NCBI GenBank assembly: GCA_905201565.1
Contig: CAJKOS010000119.1
Span: 1-5,762 of the forward strand
Direction: 5' to 3'
Length of the DNA: 5,762 nt
Source: an uncultured Erysipelotrichaceae bacterium
GTDB lineage: Bacteria; Bacillota_I; Bacilli_A; Erysipelotrichales; Erysipelotrichaceae
The notes under the pieces are model-generated. The model did not search any database. It was not told the DNA's origin and worked only from the letters and a program-made list of their open reading frames with translations. Of this stretch, positions 1-5,196 are shown one piece after another. Position numbers and translations under genes: made by a program. Each line of letters starts with the position of its first letter. Position 1 is the stretch's first letter.

Positions 1-26
1 TGTTCGTATGTGCTCTGTTTCATCAT
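1..26 (-). CDS. Start of an unidentified gene running off the left edge
   Basis: Only the first eight codons are visible, reading MMKQSTYE on the minus strand, too little to identify the product. The start is supported by a textbook Shine-Dalgarno site, AAGGAGGT at 31-38, followed by two consecutive ATG codons at 24-26 and 21-23. The second ATG has the more usual 7-nt spacing, so the protein may begin at 23. The gene lies downstream of the butyrate kinase operon in the same direction, but an intrinsic terminator at 235-260 and a separate candidate promoter at 169-197 suggest its own transcript. The Shine-Dalgarno site sits in a potential hairpin, so expression may be controlled at translation initiation. 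Confidence 0.6.
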
Positions 27-47
27 CTGCACCTCCTTGAAGTGCAG
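27..47 (-). promoter_or_regulatory. Hairpin that could sequester the Shine-Dalgarno site of the left-edge gene
   Basis: Read on the minus strand, CTGCAC (47-42) and GTGCAG (32-27) are perfect complements and can be extended inward by a U-G and a U-A pair, leaving a loop of about five bases. The AAGGAGGT site lies in the loop and 3' arm, and the stem ends directly at the ATG. If it forms, ribosome access would be blocked. An alternative helix is possible: CTTGTGC (70-64) can pair with GCAC..CAAG (45-36), which would compete with this hairpin. The pairing is seen in the sequence; the regulatory role is inferred. Confidence 0.5.
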
Positions 48-162
48 TATACCGTCTGAGACAGCACAAGATAAAGCCGTTCCCTATTTGACGCTTACGT
101 TTAATCATACATATGACAGACTTTCCGGATGTTTATCCATCATTGTATTACGGCTTCCTTAC
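48..162 (-). promoter_or_regulatory. Structured 5' leader, riboswitch-like but unassigned
   Basis: This gene-free stretch would be the 5' leader of the left-edge gene if transcription starts from the promoter at 169-197. A 7-bp outer stem pairs AAGCCGT (74-80) with ACGGCTT (150-156). It encloses three small local inverted repeats: ACG-CTTA-CGT (91-100), TCATA-CA-TATGA (105-116) and GGAT-GTTT-ATCC (127-138). That is the outline of a multi-branch junction followed by a sequestering hairpin. I could not match it to a riboswitch or ribosomal-protein leader class that I can recall in detail. Short inverted repeats are common in AT-rich DNA, so this is suggestive only. Confidence 0.35.
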
Positions 163-168
163 AAAGAA

Positions 169-197
169 ATTATATACCTTGTTTGTTAATGTATAAA
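169..197 (-). promoter_or_regulatory. Candidate sigma-A promoter for the left-edge gene
   Basis: On the minus strand TTTATA (197-192) and a perfect TATAAT (174-169) are separated by 17 nt. The -35 matches the consensus at 4 of 6 positions. Transcription would begin near 162 and give a leader of about 135 nt. A closer, weaker alternative is TATACT preceded 17 nt upstream by TTATCT, around 48-76. Either would lie downstream of the butyrate kinase terminator. Confidence 0.45.
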
Positions 198-234
198 AGT
201 ATTTATTCTACATTTTGTTATTTGCTATTGCATT

Positions 235-260
235 ATAAAAGGCAGCCATTTCTGACTGCC
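235..260 (-). terminator. Intrinsic terminator of the butyrate kinase operon
   Basis: Read on the minus strand, an 8-bp stem (one G-U wobble) at 260-241 closes a GAAA tetraloop and is followed at once by TTTTAT. It begins 7 nt after the stop codon of the butyrate kinase-like gene. Stem quality, tetraloop and U-tract make this a convincing Rho-independent terminator. Confidence 0.88.
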
Positions 261-267
261 TCATTGT

Positions 268-1380
268 TTAATCCATGAAGCCATCCCATACCGGCTTACC
301 GGTATAGGTTTTTGGTGTTTCTTCGCCACGCAACACACGTAGTGCATAAGCCACCATGGATTCATGTTCGAATTCACCCGGATATGCCGTAATTGGTGCG
401 ATCCATTCCGTTCCTTTTTTAATGGTGTCGACAACCCCCGGAATACGTAAGAGTCCTCCGGTAAGAAGAATTGCATCCACCTTTCCTTCCAGTGGTGCAG
501 CCATCATACAGATCCACTTGTTGCACTGATAGAGCATGGCATTCCATACGCGCTCTGCCATCTTGTCTCCCTTACGGACATGGTCATAATAAATGTCTGC
601 AGAATCAGACGTATTGAACCAGGAAGAAAGTCCTCCACCCTGAGAACACAGTCTTCTGATTTCATCTAGTCCCATATCATAAAGGTAGTCCCTGACATCG
701 GTTATTGCCATGGAACCCATACGGGTTGGTGTAAATGGTCCTTCACCACCACCTGCATCGTTACCATCGATCATTCTGCCGAGCTTATGGGCAGTGATGG
801 AAATACCACCATCGATGTGACCGATAATGAGATTGAGATCTTCATACTTCTTTCCGATGGAAGCCGCATATCTGCGGGCTGTTTCCTTGGCATTGAGCAC
901 ATGAGCTGTCGCTCTGCGGTAAATGCCTTTAACTCCGGTAATTCTTGCTTCGTCACAGAGTTCATCCACAACCGGTGGATCTACCATCAGAGCAATGCCG
1001 CCATATCTATGCTGGAATTCATAAGCCATCTGCACACCGAGCATGGAACTGTGGTAGAAGTGACCACGGCAGTCATGGGTGTCTTTGACAAGCTGTTCAT
1101 TGATGGTATAGCAGCCGCTTTCACAGGCATAGCATGGACCACCTCTTCCAACAACAGCATCGATGTTGTTGAGGTCTACATTGGCATCTTTCAGAAACTG
1201 GCGCATGACATGCATACGGTAGTTTAACTGATCGTTGATTGTCTTATATTTGAGAAGTTCTGAACTGTCATGGAAGACACTTCTCGATAATATACAGTTT
1301 TCGTTTTCGAACAGAGCCACCTTTGTCGAAGTGGACCCGGGATTGATGACAAGTATACGATAAATCTTTTCGTTTTCCAT
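268..1380 (-). CDS. Butyrate kinase family protein (divergent)
   Basis: The 370-residue product belongs to the acetate/butyrate kinase (ASKHA) family, which interconverts a short-chain fatty acid plus ATP with its acyl phosphate and ADP in the cytoplasm. The N-terminal phosphate motif INPGSTSTK (about residues 12-20) is the butyrate kinase form rather than the acetate kinase form. GRGGPC (78-83), VDPPVVDE (133-140), GEGPFTP and the late LLTGG also fit. It is slightly longer than the usual 355-360 residues. Some normally conserved stretches differ: the expected HMGGGIS reads HIDGGIS (about 188-194), and the region of the usual GTND reads FNTSD. ATG 1380 is preferred over an upstream in-frame GTG at 1398 because AAAAGGGG lies 6 nt before it. 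It follows the PfkB kinase gene after 49 nt. No phosphotransbutyrylase gene is visible beside it, so the true substrate (butyrate, branched-chain acid or another acid) is open. Confidence 0.87.
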   Translation of the reverse strand: MENEKIYRILVINPGSTSTKVALFENENCILSRSVFHDSSELLKYKTINDQLNYRMHVMRQFLKDANVDLNNIDAVVGRGGPCYACESGCYTINEQLVKDTHDCRGHFYHSSMLGVQMAYEFQHRYGGIALMVDPPVVDELCDEARITGVKGIYRRATAHVLNAKETARRYAASIGKKYEDLNLIIGHIDGGISITAHKLGRMIDGNDAGGGEGPFTPTRMGSMAITDVRDYLYDMGLDEIRRLCSQGGGLSSWFNTSDSADIYYDHVRKGDKMAERVWNAMLYQCNKWICMMAAPLEGKVDAILLTGGLLRIPGVVDTIKKGTEWIAPITAYPGEFEHESMVAYALRVLRGEETPKTYTGKPVWDGFMD

Positions 1381-1386
1381 AAGGTT

Positions 1387-1394
1387 CCCCTTTT
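1387..1394 (-). promoter_or_regulatory. Shine-Dalgarno site fixing the butyrate kinase start
   Basis: AAAAGGGG on the minus strand sits 6 nt before ATG 1380. The alternative GTG at 1398 would place this site inside the coding region and has no comparable site of its own, so the ATG is favoured. Confidence 0.65.
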
Positions 1395-1403
1395 CCACAT
1401 CGT

Positions 1404-1424
1404 ATTATATGCCTTTTCGAAAAG
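1404..1424 (-). promoter_or_regulatory. Possible internal promoter or operator before the butyrate kinase gene
   Basis: The 49-nt gap between the two operon genes contains a perfect 12-bp palindrome, CTTTTCGAAAAG (1413-1424), directly upstream of a perfect minus-strand TATAAT (1409-1404). A start near 1397 would leave a short leader holding just the ribosome site. There is no recognisable -35 at the right distance, so this would need activator help or may be chance. Confidence 0.25.
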
Positions 1425-1429
1425 ATTGC

Positions 1430-2362
1430 CTATTGTTTGTCTTTGATCTTTAAACCAAATTCATCCGGCAGAAAGCGCGGACATACATTTTCCTTAGTCG
1501 CAATGACACTTGACGCAAGCCTTGTACCAATCTCACATGCCTCACGCAGTGATTTGCCATAGGTAAGACCGATTGTCACACCCGCAAAGAACGCATCCCC
1601 ACAACCAGTTGTATCAATGACAGCCGTCTTCTGAGCAGGAATGACACCATAGTCATTATCTGACTCAGCATAGACTGCACCTTCTTCACCAAGGGTTACC
1701 ACCATTCGTGGGTAATGGGCAGCTTCCACCTTCTGATCGATGATATCCGCAAGTTCTCCCGGAGTCATACCAGAATAGTCATCCGAGAAAAGTATTTCCG
1801 CTTCTTCTTTGTTGCAGACAAGACATGCGGTCTTCTTCATGAGATCTCTTCTTTCTACCGCAATGGACATATTGGAAACAACCGCATACACATCCTTGCC
1901 ATATTTCTCTGCCAATGTGAAAATACGGCTCAAAAGATCAGAGTCCATATCAATTTCTACCACAATACTATCCGCTTCACGGATAATTTCGTCTCCATAT
2001 TTGTCCAGCACATTGCCAATTTCAGAAAGATCAGGACGCTGTGATATGGAACCGATCACATCTCCTTCATTGTTGAAAATCGCAAGCCACTTGCCCAGAC
2101 CTGTTTCAGTTCTCACAATATACTTTGTTTCTACCTTGTGCCTTTTCAGCTTATCGATGATTTCTGTACTGAGACCACTGTTATCCAATACAGAAAGATA
2201 GGTTGGTCTGAGTTCCACATTGGCAATGTCCTCTACTACATTGCGGCATACACCACCGTGTACCTGAACGACCTTTCCGGCATTTCTGCCATTTGGAATA
2301 TATTGTGCAAAGGGATACCCTTTGAGATCAATAAATGTTGCGCCGATGACTACAATACCCAT
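1430..2362 (-). CDS. PfkB-family (ribokinase-like) sugar or nucleoside kinase
   Basis: The 310-residue product is a PfkB/ribokinase-fold cytoplasmic kinase that transfers phosphate from ATP to a hydroxymethyl group of a sugar or nucleoside. The C-terminal signature DTTGCGDAFFAG (250-261) contains the anion hole and the catalytic base Asp256. The N-terminal glycine patch reads GGVCRN (36-41), and NKEEAE (184-189) and VTLGEEG (222-228) match the family core. Length is normal. GGVxRN followed by an N/D-rich helix is reminiscent of pseudouridine kinase-type PfkB members, but this does not settle the substrate. The start is well supported by GGAGG (2369-2373) with a 6-nt spacer. It is the first gene of an operon with the butyrate kinase-like gene; that pairing does not name an obvious pathway. 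Confidence 0.9.
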   Translation of the reverse strand: MGIVVIGATFIDLKGYPFAQYIPNGRNAGKVVQVHGGVCRNVVEDIANVELRPTYLSVLDNSGLSTEIIDKLKRHKVETKYIVRTETGLGKWLAIFNNEGDVIGSISQRPDLSEIGNVLDKYGDEIIREADSIVVEIDMDSDLLSRIFTLAEKYGKDVYAVVSNMSIAVERRDLMKKTACLVCNKEEAEILFSDDYSGMTPGELADIIDQKVEAAHYPRMVVTLGEEGAVYAESDNDYGVIPAQKTAVIDTTGCGDAFFAGVTIGLTYGKSLREACEIGTRLASSVIATKENVCPRFLPDEFGLKIKDKQ

Positions 2363-2544
2363 AATTTTCCTCCGGTTTTACTCATTTTTAACATGTTTGT
2401 GTCAAAAAAGAAATAGCAGATGAACAAACTTTTGATCTGTTATTTGACAAAATTCAAAAAAGAAAAACGCAACAGATCACAAAAAATATCCGCTATAATG
2501 CGTTTGTTGAGAGTACAAACAAACTGAATCTAGCGATACACTAT
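2363..2544 (-). other. Intergenic region with repeated inverted motifs upstream of the PfkB/butyrate kinase operon
   Basis: No gene is visible here. TGATCTGTT (2433-2441) and AACAGATCA (2471-2479) form a perfect 9-bp inverted repeat around a 29-nt centre that itself holds TTTGA/TCAAA. A second inverted repeat is GTTTGT (2502-2507) / ACAAAC (2515-2520). The core AACAAAC occurs at 2423-2429 and 2518-2524, and on the other strand at 2502-2508. A palindrome AACATGTT also lies near 2390. I see no clear terminator for the upstream nuclease gene and no strong minus-strand promoter. TTGACA near 2399-2404 has only a poor -10 and lies very close to the ribosome site. The repeats look more like protein-binding sites than RNA hairpins. 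Confidence 0.4.
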
Positions 2545-3309
2545 TCATTCATCTGCTTCCAGATGGATTCCACATGTTGGACAATATGGTGTTTCTTTGC
2601 CTGTTATGGTATGACATACCGGACAACAATAGCCATCTTCTTTCTTCTGCCAGACTAATAGTCCCCTTTCCCTTGCCATACATGTATTTCTTTCCTTTTT
2701 TGCACCTTCTTCCAATGTGAAGGAAGGAAGGTTGTGACTTTGGGCATACCAGTGTTCATAGTCCTGGCATGTCCACATCATGCGGTCTGTCTTCTCTTTG
2801 TAGGCATCAAACTCCTGCCGCAATTGTTCAAGTTCTCTATCTTTTTCTTTGAATGCAGAAAGATCACCTGCATCTTTGTACTGTACCATCTTCCAGTATA
2901 TGCTGCGAAGCAGGCTGTCCTTTAACATGTCCCTGTCTTCCTTATTGACCTGTTTTTCATGGGCATTGCGCTTTGTGACAAGATCCTTACCCACAAGAAT
3001 CCCGACATAAGGAGGAATGAACTGGTCAAAGTCCACCTGGTGCATATATAACTTTTCGGAAACAACAAGGTAGTTATAATCTCCATACCAGCTGAGATGG
3101 TTATCGCTTTTGAGGTCTGAAAGGGATACCTTGAGTTCATAACAGCGGAATATGCCTTCCGCATCCATGGAAAGGTAGTCCACTATCTCATCTCCATGCC
3201 CTTTGCTTTTAAAGCCGATGGTTACTTCTGTGCAGCCATATTCCCGCTTCTTTCTGCTTCTTTCTTCCAATGCCTGTTCCAGGCATAGTGTTTCTGCTGT
3301 TTTTGCCAT
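2545..3309 (-). CDS. Putative MmcB-like PD-(D/E)XK nuclease with C-terminal zinc ribbon
   Basis: The 254-residue product has an N-terminal domain with the layout of a PD-(D/E)XK nuclease core: Glu28 in EVTIGF, Asp44 in EIVDYL, then Glu58-Leu-Lys60 in YELK, followed by SLSDLKSDN and a strand reading YNYLVVSE. This resembles the MmcB family of SOS-regulated DNA repair proteins known from Caulobacter. A charged, probably coiled-coil stretch spans about 150-175. The tail holds a zinc ribbon, Cys229-x2-Cys232 and Cys243-x2-Cys246. The gene starts 12 nt after the 80-aa gene. It has no visible Shine-Dalgarno site, so translation may depend on coupling to the upstream gene. It faces a self-cleaving repressor, consistent with a damage-induced or phage-derived role. 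The family call is from motif memory; nuclease activity is inferred. No signal peptide or membrane segment is seen. Confidence 0.65.
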   Translation of the reverse strand: MAKTAETLCLEQALEERSRKKREYGCTEVTIGFKSKGHGDEIVDYLSMDAEGIFRCYELKVSLSDLKSDNHLSWYGDYNYLVVSEKLYMHQVDFDQFIPPYVGILVGKDLVTKRNAHEKQVNKEDRDMLKDSLLRSIYWKMVQYKDAGDLSAFKEKDRELEQLRQEFDAYKEKTDRMMWTCQDYEHWYAQSHNLPSFTLEEGAKKERNTCMARERGLLVWQKKEDGYCCPVCHTITGKETPYCPTCGIHLEADE

Positions 3310-3321
3310 AGAAGTATCATA

Positions 3322-3564
3322 TCACGGCTGATGGCTTTCGATGAACCATCTGTCTTTTTCAAGAAACAGGTTTCGCCTTCTGCCCTGAATGATGCATCCA
3401 TAGCGCAGACCACAGCCTCCGACAAGTGATGCCCTCCTCTGGATGTCCACAACCTTGTCAATCTTGTAGCGGACACCATTCTCCCAGATCACATAGAGGG
3501 GTCTCACATCACCGCTTTTATGCGTTACGGCAATCACATCCACATACCGCTTATAGAGATTCAT
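3322..3564 (-). CDS. Small conserved-looking protein of an SOS-type cassette, function unknown
   Basis: The 80-residue product is basic and rich in predicted beta strands (VDVIAVTH, PLYVIWENG, RYGCIIQG, NLFLEKDRWFIE), with no membrane segment or signal peptide. It resembles small proteins I recall next to Y-family DNA polymerase and LexA-like genes in Clostridia, with the general pattern PLxIxWEDGR...IDxVxDxRxAxS...GxRYxxxIxG...LxxExxRWFVE. That resemblance is from memory and has no assigned function. ATG 3564 is chosen over an in-frame GTG at 3573 because AGGAGGT (3572-3578) lies 7 nt before the ATG and overlaps the GTG. The gene is first in an operon with the putative nuclease, driven by a strong promoter at 3595-3623 that faces the repressor gene. 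Confidence 0.75.
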   Translation of the reverse strand: MNLYKRYVDVIAVTHKSGDVRPLYVIWENGVRYKIDKVVDIQRRASLVGGCGLRYGCIIQGRRRNLFLEKDRWFIESHQP

Positions 3565-3571
3565 CGCTTCC

Positions 3572-3578
3572 ACCTCCT
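3572..3578 (-). promoter_or_regulatory. Shine-Dalgarno site fixing the start of the 80-aa gene
   Basis: AGGAGGT on the minus strand, 7 nt before ATG 3564. It overlaps the alternative GTG at 3573, which rules that codon out as the likely start. Confidence 0.85.
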
Positions 3579-3594
3579 GCTCAACACTACACTG

Positions 3595-3623
3595 ATTATA
3601 GGAAGTGAAGTTGCTTATTTCAA
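3595..3623 (-). promoter_or_regulatory. Strong sigma-A promoter for the small protein/nuclease operon
   Basis: On the minus strand TTGAAA (3623-3618) and a perfect TATAAT (3600-3595) are separated by exactly 17 nt. Transcription would start near 3588 and give a leader of about 24 nt carrying the AGGAGGT site. A repeat that looks like an operator covers the -35, so the divergently encoded repressor is the obvious candidate regulator. Confidence 0.85.
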
Positions 3624-3636
3624 CTGCTTATGCAAC
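3610..3636. promoter_or_regulatory. Operator-like repeats over the -35 of the nuclease operon
   Basis: GTTGC (3610-3614) and GCAAC (3632-3636) bound a region holding two direct copies of GCTTAT (3613-3618 and 3626-3631), 13 nt apart. TTATGCA (3629-3635) also has an inverted partner, TGCATAA (3664-3670), between the -35 and -10 of the repressor promoter. One set of sites could therefore control both divergent promoters. No canonical Gram-positive SOS box (GAAC-N4-GTTC) is seen. Binding by the repressor is inferred from position. Confidence 0.45.
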
Positions 3637-3652
3637 AAATGAAACTTTATTG

Positions 3653-3681
3653 TCGACTACATGTGCATAAAGCGCTATACT
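3653..3681 (+). promoter_or_regulatory. Candidate promoter giving a leaderless repressor mRNA
   Basis: TCGACT (3653-3658, 4 of 6 consensus matches) and TATACT (3676-3681, 5 of 6) are separated by 17 nt. The expected transcription start, about 7 nt after the -10, falls on the A of ATG 3688. No Shine-Dalgarno site exists in front of any of the three in-frame ATGs at 3661, 3682 and 3688. Two palindromes, ACATGT (3659-3664) and ATGTACAT (3682-3689), flank the -10. Confidence 0.6.
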
Positions 3682-3687
3682 ATGTAC

Positions 3688-4281
3688 ATGGAATTAAAGG
3701 ATATTATTCTTGCCTACAAAGAAAAGTCTGGCAAAAGCGATGCGGATATCGCAAGGGAAATCGGGGTTGACCGTTCAACGGTAACCAGGTGGTCTCATGG
3801 CATTGTCAGAAAAGTGTCAAAAGAAGTCATGGAAAGACTTTCTGCACTGCTTGGTTACAATATTGAACCCCTGTTAAAAGGAATGGACATCACCGTACAT
3901 ATGCCGGTACTCGGCTATGTGAAAGGTGGCTACAACCTCTTTGCGGAAGAAAATTACCTCGGTGAAGAAGATGCTACACTCCGGGAAAAGCGCAATGCGG
4001 ACTACTATCTGAAAGTAGAAGGCAATTCCATGAACGGTATTGGCATCATGGATGGTTCCCTTGTCCTCGTCCAGCAAAGAGACCATATCGAAAATGGAGA
4101 TATCGGGGTTGTCCTCATCGGCGATGAAGTGACGGTCAAGCGGGTATTGTTCAAAAAGGATATGTTAATCCTGGAGGCTGCCAATCCGGATGTAGAAAAC
4201 CGCTACTTCTCCAAAGAAGAAGTAAAAGACCTTCCCGTAAGAATTATCGGAAAGGTCATATCGGTCAAAACCTATTTCTGA
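3688..4281 (+). CDS. LexA/CI-like self-cleaving transcriptional repressor (HTH-XRE plus S24 peptidase)
   Basis: The 197-residue product has an N-terminal helix-turn-helix (about residues 17-38, with DADIAREIGV and STVTRWS) and a C-terminal S24 LexA-like domain. Ser114 in GNSM and Lys151 in EVTVKR form the expected Ser-Lys dyad. The cleavage region PVLGYVKGGYNLF (73-85) aligns with the family's Ala-Gly site, but here the scissile pair would be Gly80-Gly81, a mild departure. Such proteins repress promoters as dimers and cleave themselves when RecA-ssDNA filaments form. ATG 3688 is chosen because the earlier in-frame ATGs lie at 3661, inside the promoter, or at 3682, before the expected transcript start; translation would then be leaderless. 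The gene faces the small protein/nuclease operon and probably regulates it and itself. It could equally be a stranded prophage repressor, though no other phage genes are visible. Confidence 0.88.
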   Translation: MELKDIILAYKEKSGKSDADIAREIGVDRSTVTRWSHGIVRKVSKEVMERLSALLGYNIEPLLKGMDITVHMPVLGYVKGGYNLFAEENYLGEEDATLREKRNADYYLKVEGNSMNGIGIMDGSLVLVQQRDHIENGDIGVVLIGDEVTVKRVLFKKDMLILEAANPDVENRYFSKEEVKDLPVRIIGKVISVKTYF

Positions 4282-4299
4282 GGCTTATGCCTCTTTTTT
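4280..4299 (+). terminator. Intrinsic terminator of the repressor gene, inside the ROK gene's last codons
   Basis: GAGGC (4280-4284) and GCCTC (4289-4293) form a 5-bp GC-rich stem around TTAT, followed by six T residues. The stem starts within the repressor's TGA stop codon. The other arm and the T-tract encode, on the opposite strand, the final Lys-Lys-Glu-Ala and stop of the ROK kinase. On the minus strand the hairpin has an A-tract before it but only a poor T-tract after, so it should act mainly in the plus direction. Confidence 0.7.
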
Positions 4300-5196
4300 G
4301 ATTTCGAAAAGATAATGGTAGAGTGCACCAATCATGTTTGCATCGTTACCAAATGTGCAGGAAACAATCTCTGGCAGTGTAGCCGGAAGGTAATCACCAA
4401 TCGGATCATACATTTCATGAACCTGTTCCTGCAGCTTTTCCATCAGTAATGGCTGTTTGGAAATACCACCACCGATCGCAACTTTCTCAACATCAACAAT
4501 AAACTGCAGGGAGATGATACCTGTCGCAAGACCCATGCAATATTCACGGATGGAATTGATCGCATCTTCATCACCTTCATTTGCCTTGCCAAAGAGGATT
4601 CTGCCATTGAGCTCAGATGGATCTTTACCAATCTTAGCAGCATAAATCTTTACAAGACTGCCAACACCATTCTGTCCTGCCCAGTTCATACCTGTAGAAT
4701 ATGGTTTGTCAAGGCGGGAAGAAATACAGGAATATTCACCTGCCGCAAATGTGGAACCACGGTACACCTTTCCATCGATGATGATAGCACCACCAATACC
4801 TGTACCAAGAACGATAATCGTTCCATTCTTCACTCCCTGCATGGAACCCTTCCAGAGTTCCGCAAGAGCTGCAGCCTTGGCATCATTTTCAGCACAGAAC
4901 GGTACCGGAATGCGGTCCTTGAGCAGTCCGGCAAGATCTGTTTCATGAATATATCTGAGTGCACCACCGGTATAGAAATAACCGGTATGGGCATCAATTC
5001 TGCCCGGTGCAGACATACATACCGCTTCCACCTTGCCTGCAAACTTGTTGTAAATGTCCACAAGCGTGTCTACATACTTGTCAAGACCTTCCATCGGTGT
5101 AGGTACTTCACCCTTGTCGAGGATTTCGGCATTTTCCGTCATCAGTGCATACTTGATGTTTGTTCCGCCGACATCAATTGTAAGATAGTTGCTCAT
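4285..5196 (-). CDS. ROK-family sugar kinase (copy 1, complete)
   Basis: The 303-residue product is a ROK-family ATP-dependent sugar kinase of normal length, acting in the cytoplasm. IDVGGTNIKYA (7-17) is the phosphate-1 loop, ENDAKAAALAE (103-113) holds the presumed catalytic base Asp105, and GTGIGGAII (131-139) is the second phosphate loop. Glu154 in AGEYS sits where ROK kinases bind the sugar. The usual zinc-binding histidine and the CxCGxxGCxE motif that follows are absent; the region 155-180 carries an unrelated sequence. That resembles zinc-less ROK kinases such as the beta-glucoside kinase group, so glucose, N-acetylmannosamine or a glycoside are all possible. ATG 5196 has GGAGGG (5206-5211) 9 nt upstream and overlaps the upstream paralogue's stop as ATGA, pointing to coupled translation. 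It converges on the repressor gene with only 3 nt between stop codons. Confidence 0.92.
   Translation of the reverse strand: MSNYLTIDVGGTNIKYALMTENAEILDKGEVPTPMEGLDKYVDTLVDIYNKFAGKVEAVCMSAPGRIDAHTGYFYTGGALRYIHETDLAGLLKDRIPVPFCAENDAKAAALAELWKGSMQGVKNGTIIVLGTGIGGAIIIDGKVYRGSTFAAGEYSCISSRLDKPYSTGMNWAGQNGVGSLVKIYAAKIGKDPSELNGRILFGKANEGDEDAINSIREYCMGLATGIISLQFIVDVEKVAIGGGISKQPLLMEKLQEQVHEMYDPIGDYLPATLPEIVSCTFGNDANMIGALYHYLFEIKKEA

Noticed and set aside
787..1227. 146-codon plus-strand open frame opposite the butyrate kinase gene
   Set aside because: It lies wholly antisense to a clear kinase gene, has no family motifs and no convincing ribosome site; it is a shadow of codon bias on the other strand.
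1715..2201. Two overlapping plus-strand open frames (109 and 130 codons) opposite the PfkB kinase gene
   Set aside because: They are antisense to a gene with an intact PfkB signature, overlap each other in different frames, and encode low-complexity Ser/Ile/Phe-rich sequence.
2433..2479. The 9-bp inverted repeat as a terminator for the nuclease gene
   Set aside because: The loop is 29 nt and no T-tract follows the second arm on the minus strand, so it does not fit an intrinsic terminator.
2444..2499. Plus-strand TTGACA (2444-2449) and TATAAT (2494-2499)
   Set aside because: The two hexamers are 44 nt apart, far beyond a working spacer, and no plus-strand gene follows for over 1 kb.
3222..3479. 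85-codon minus-strand open frame bridging the 80-aa gene and the nuclease gene
   Set aside because: It overlaps both better-supported genes in another frame and has no ribosome site or recognisable motif.
3565..3687. Canonical Gram-positive SOS box (GAAC-N4-GTTC)
   Set aside because: I scanned the divergent promoter region on both strands and found no match; SOS control therefore rests on the repressor family and repeats, not on a known box.
3661..3687. ATG at 3661 as the repressor start (206 aa)
   Set aside because: It lies between the -35 and -10 of the candidate promoter, has no Shine-Dalgarno site, and the family's N-terminus fits a start at 3688 better.
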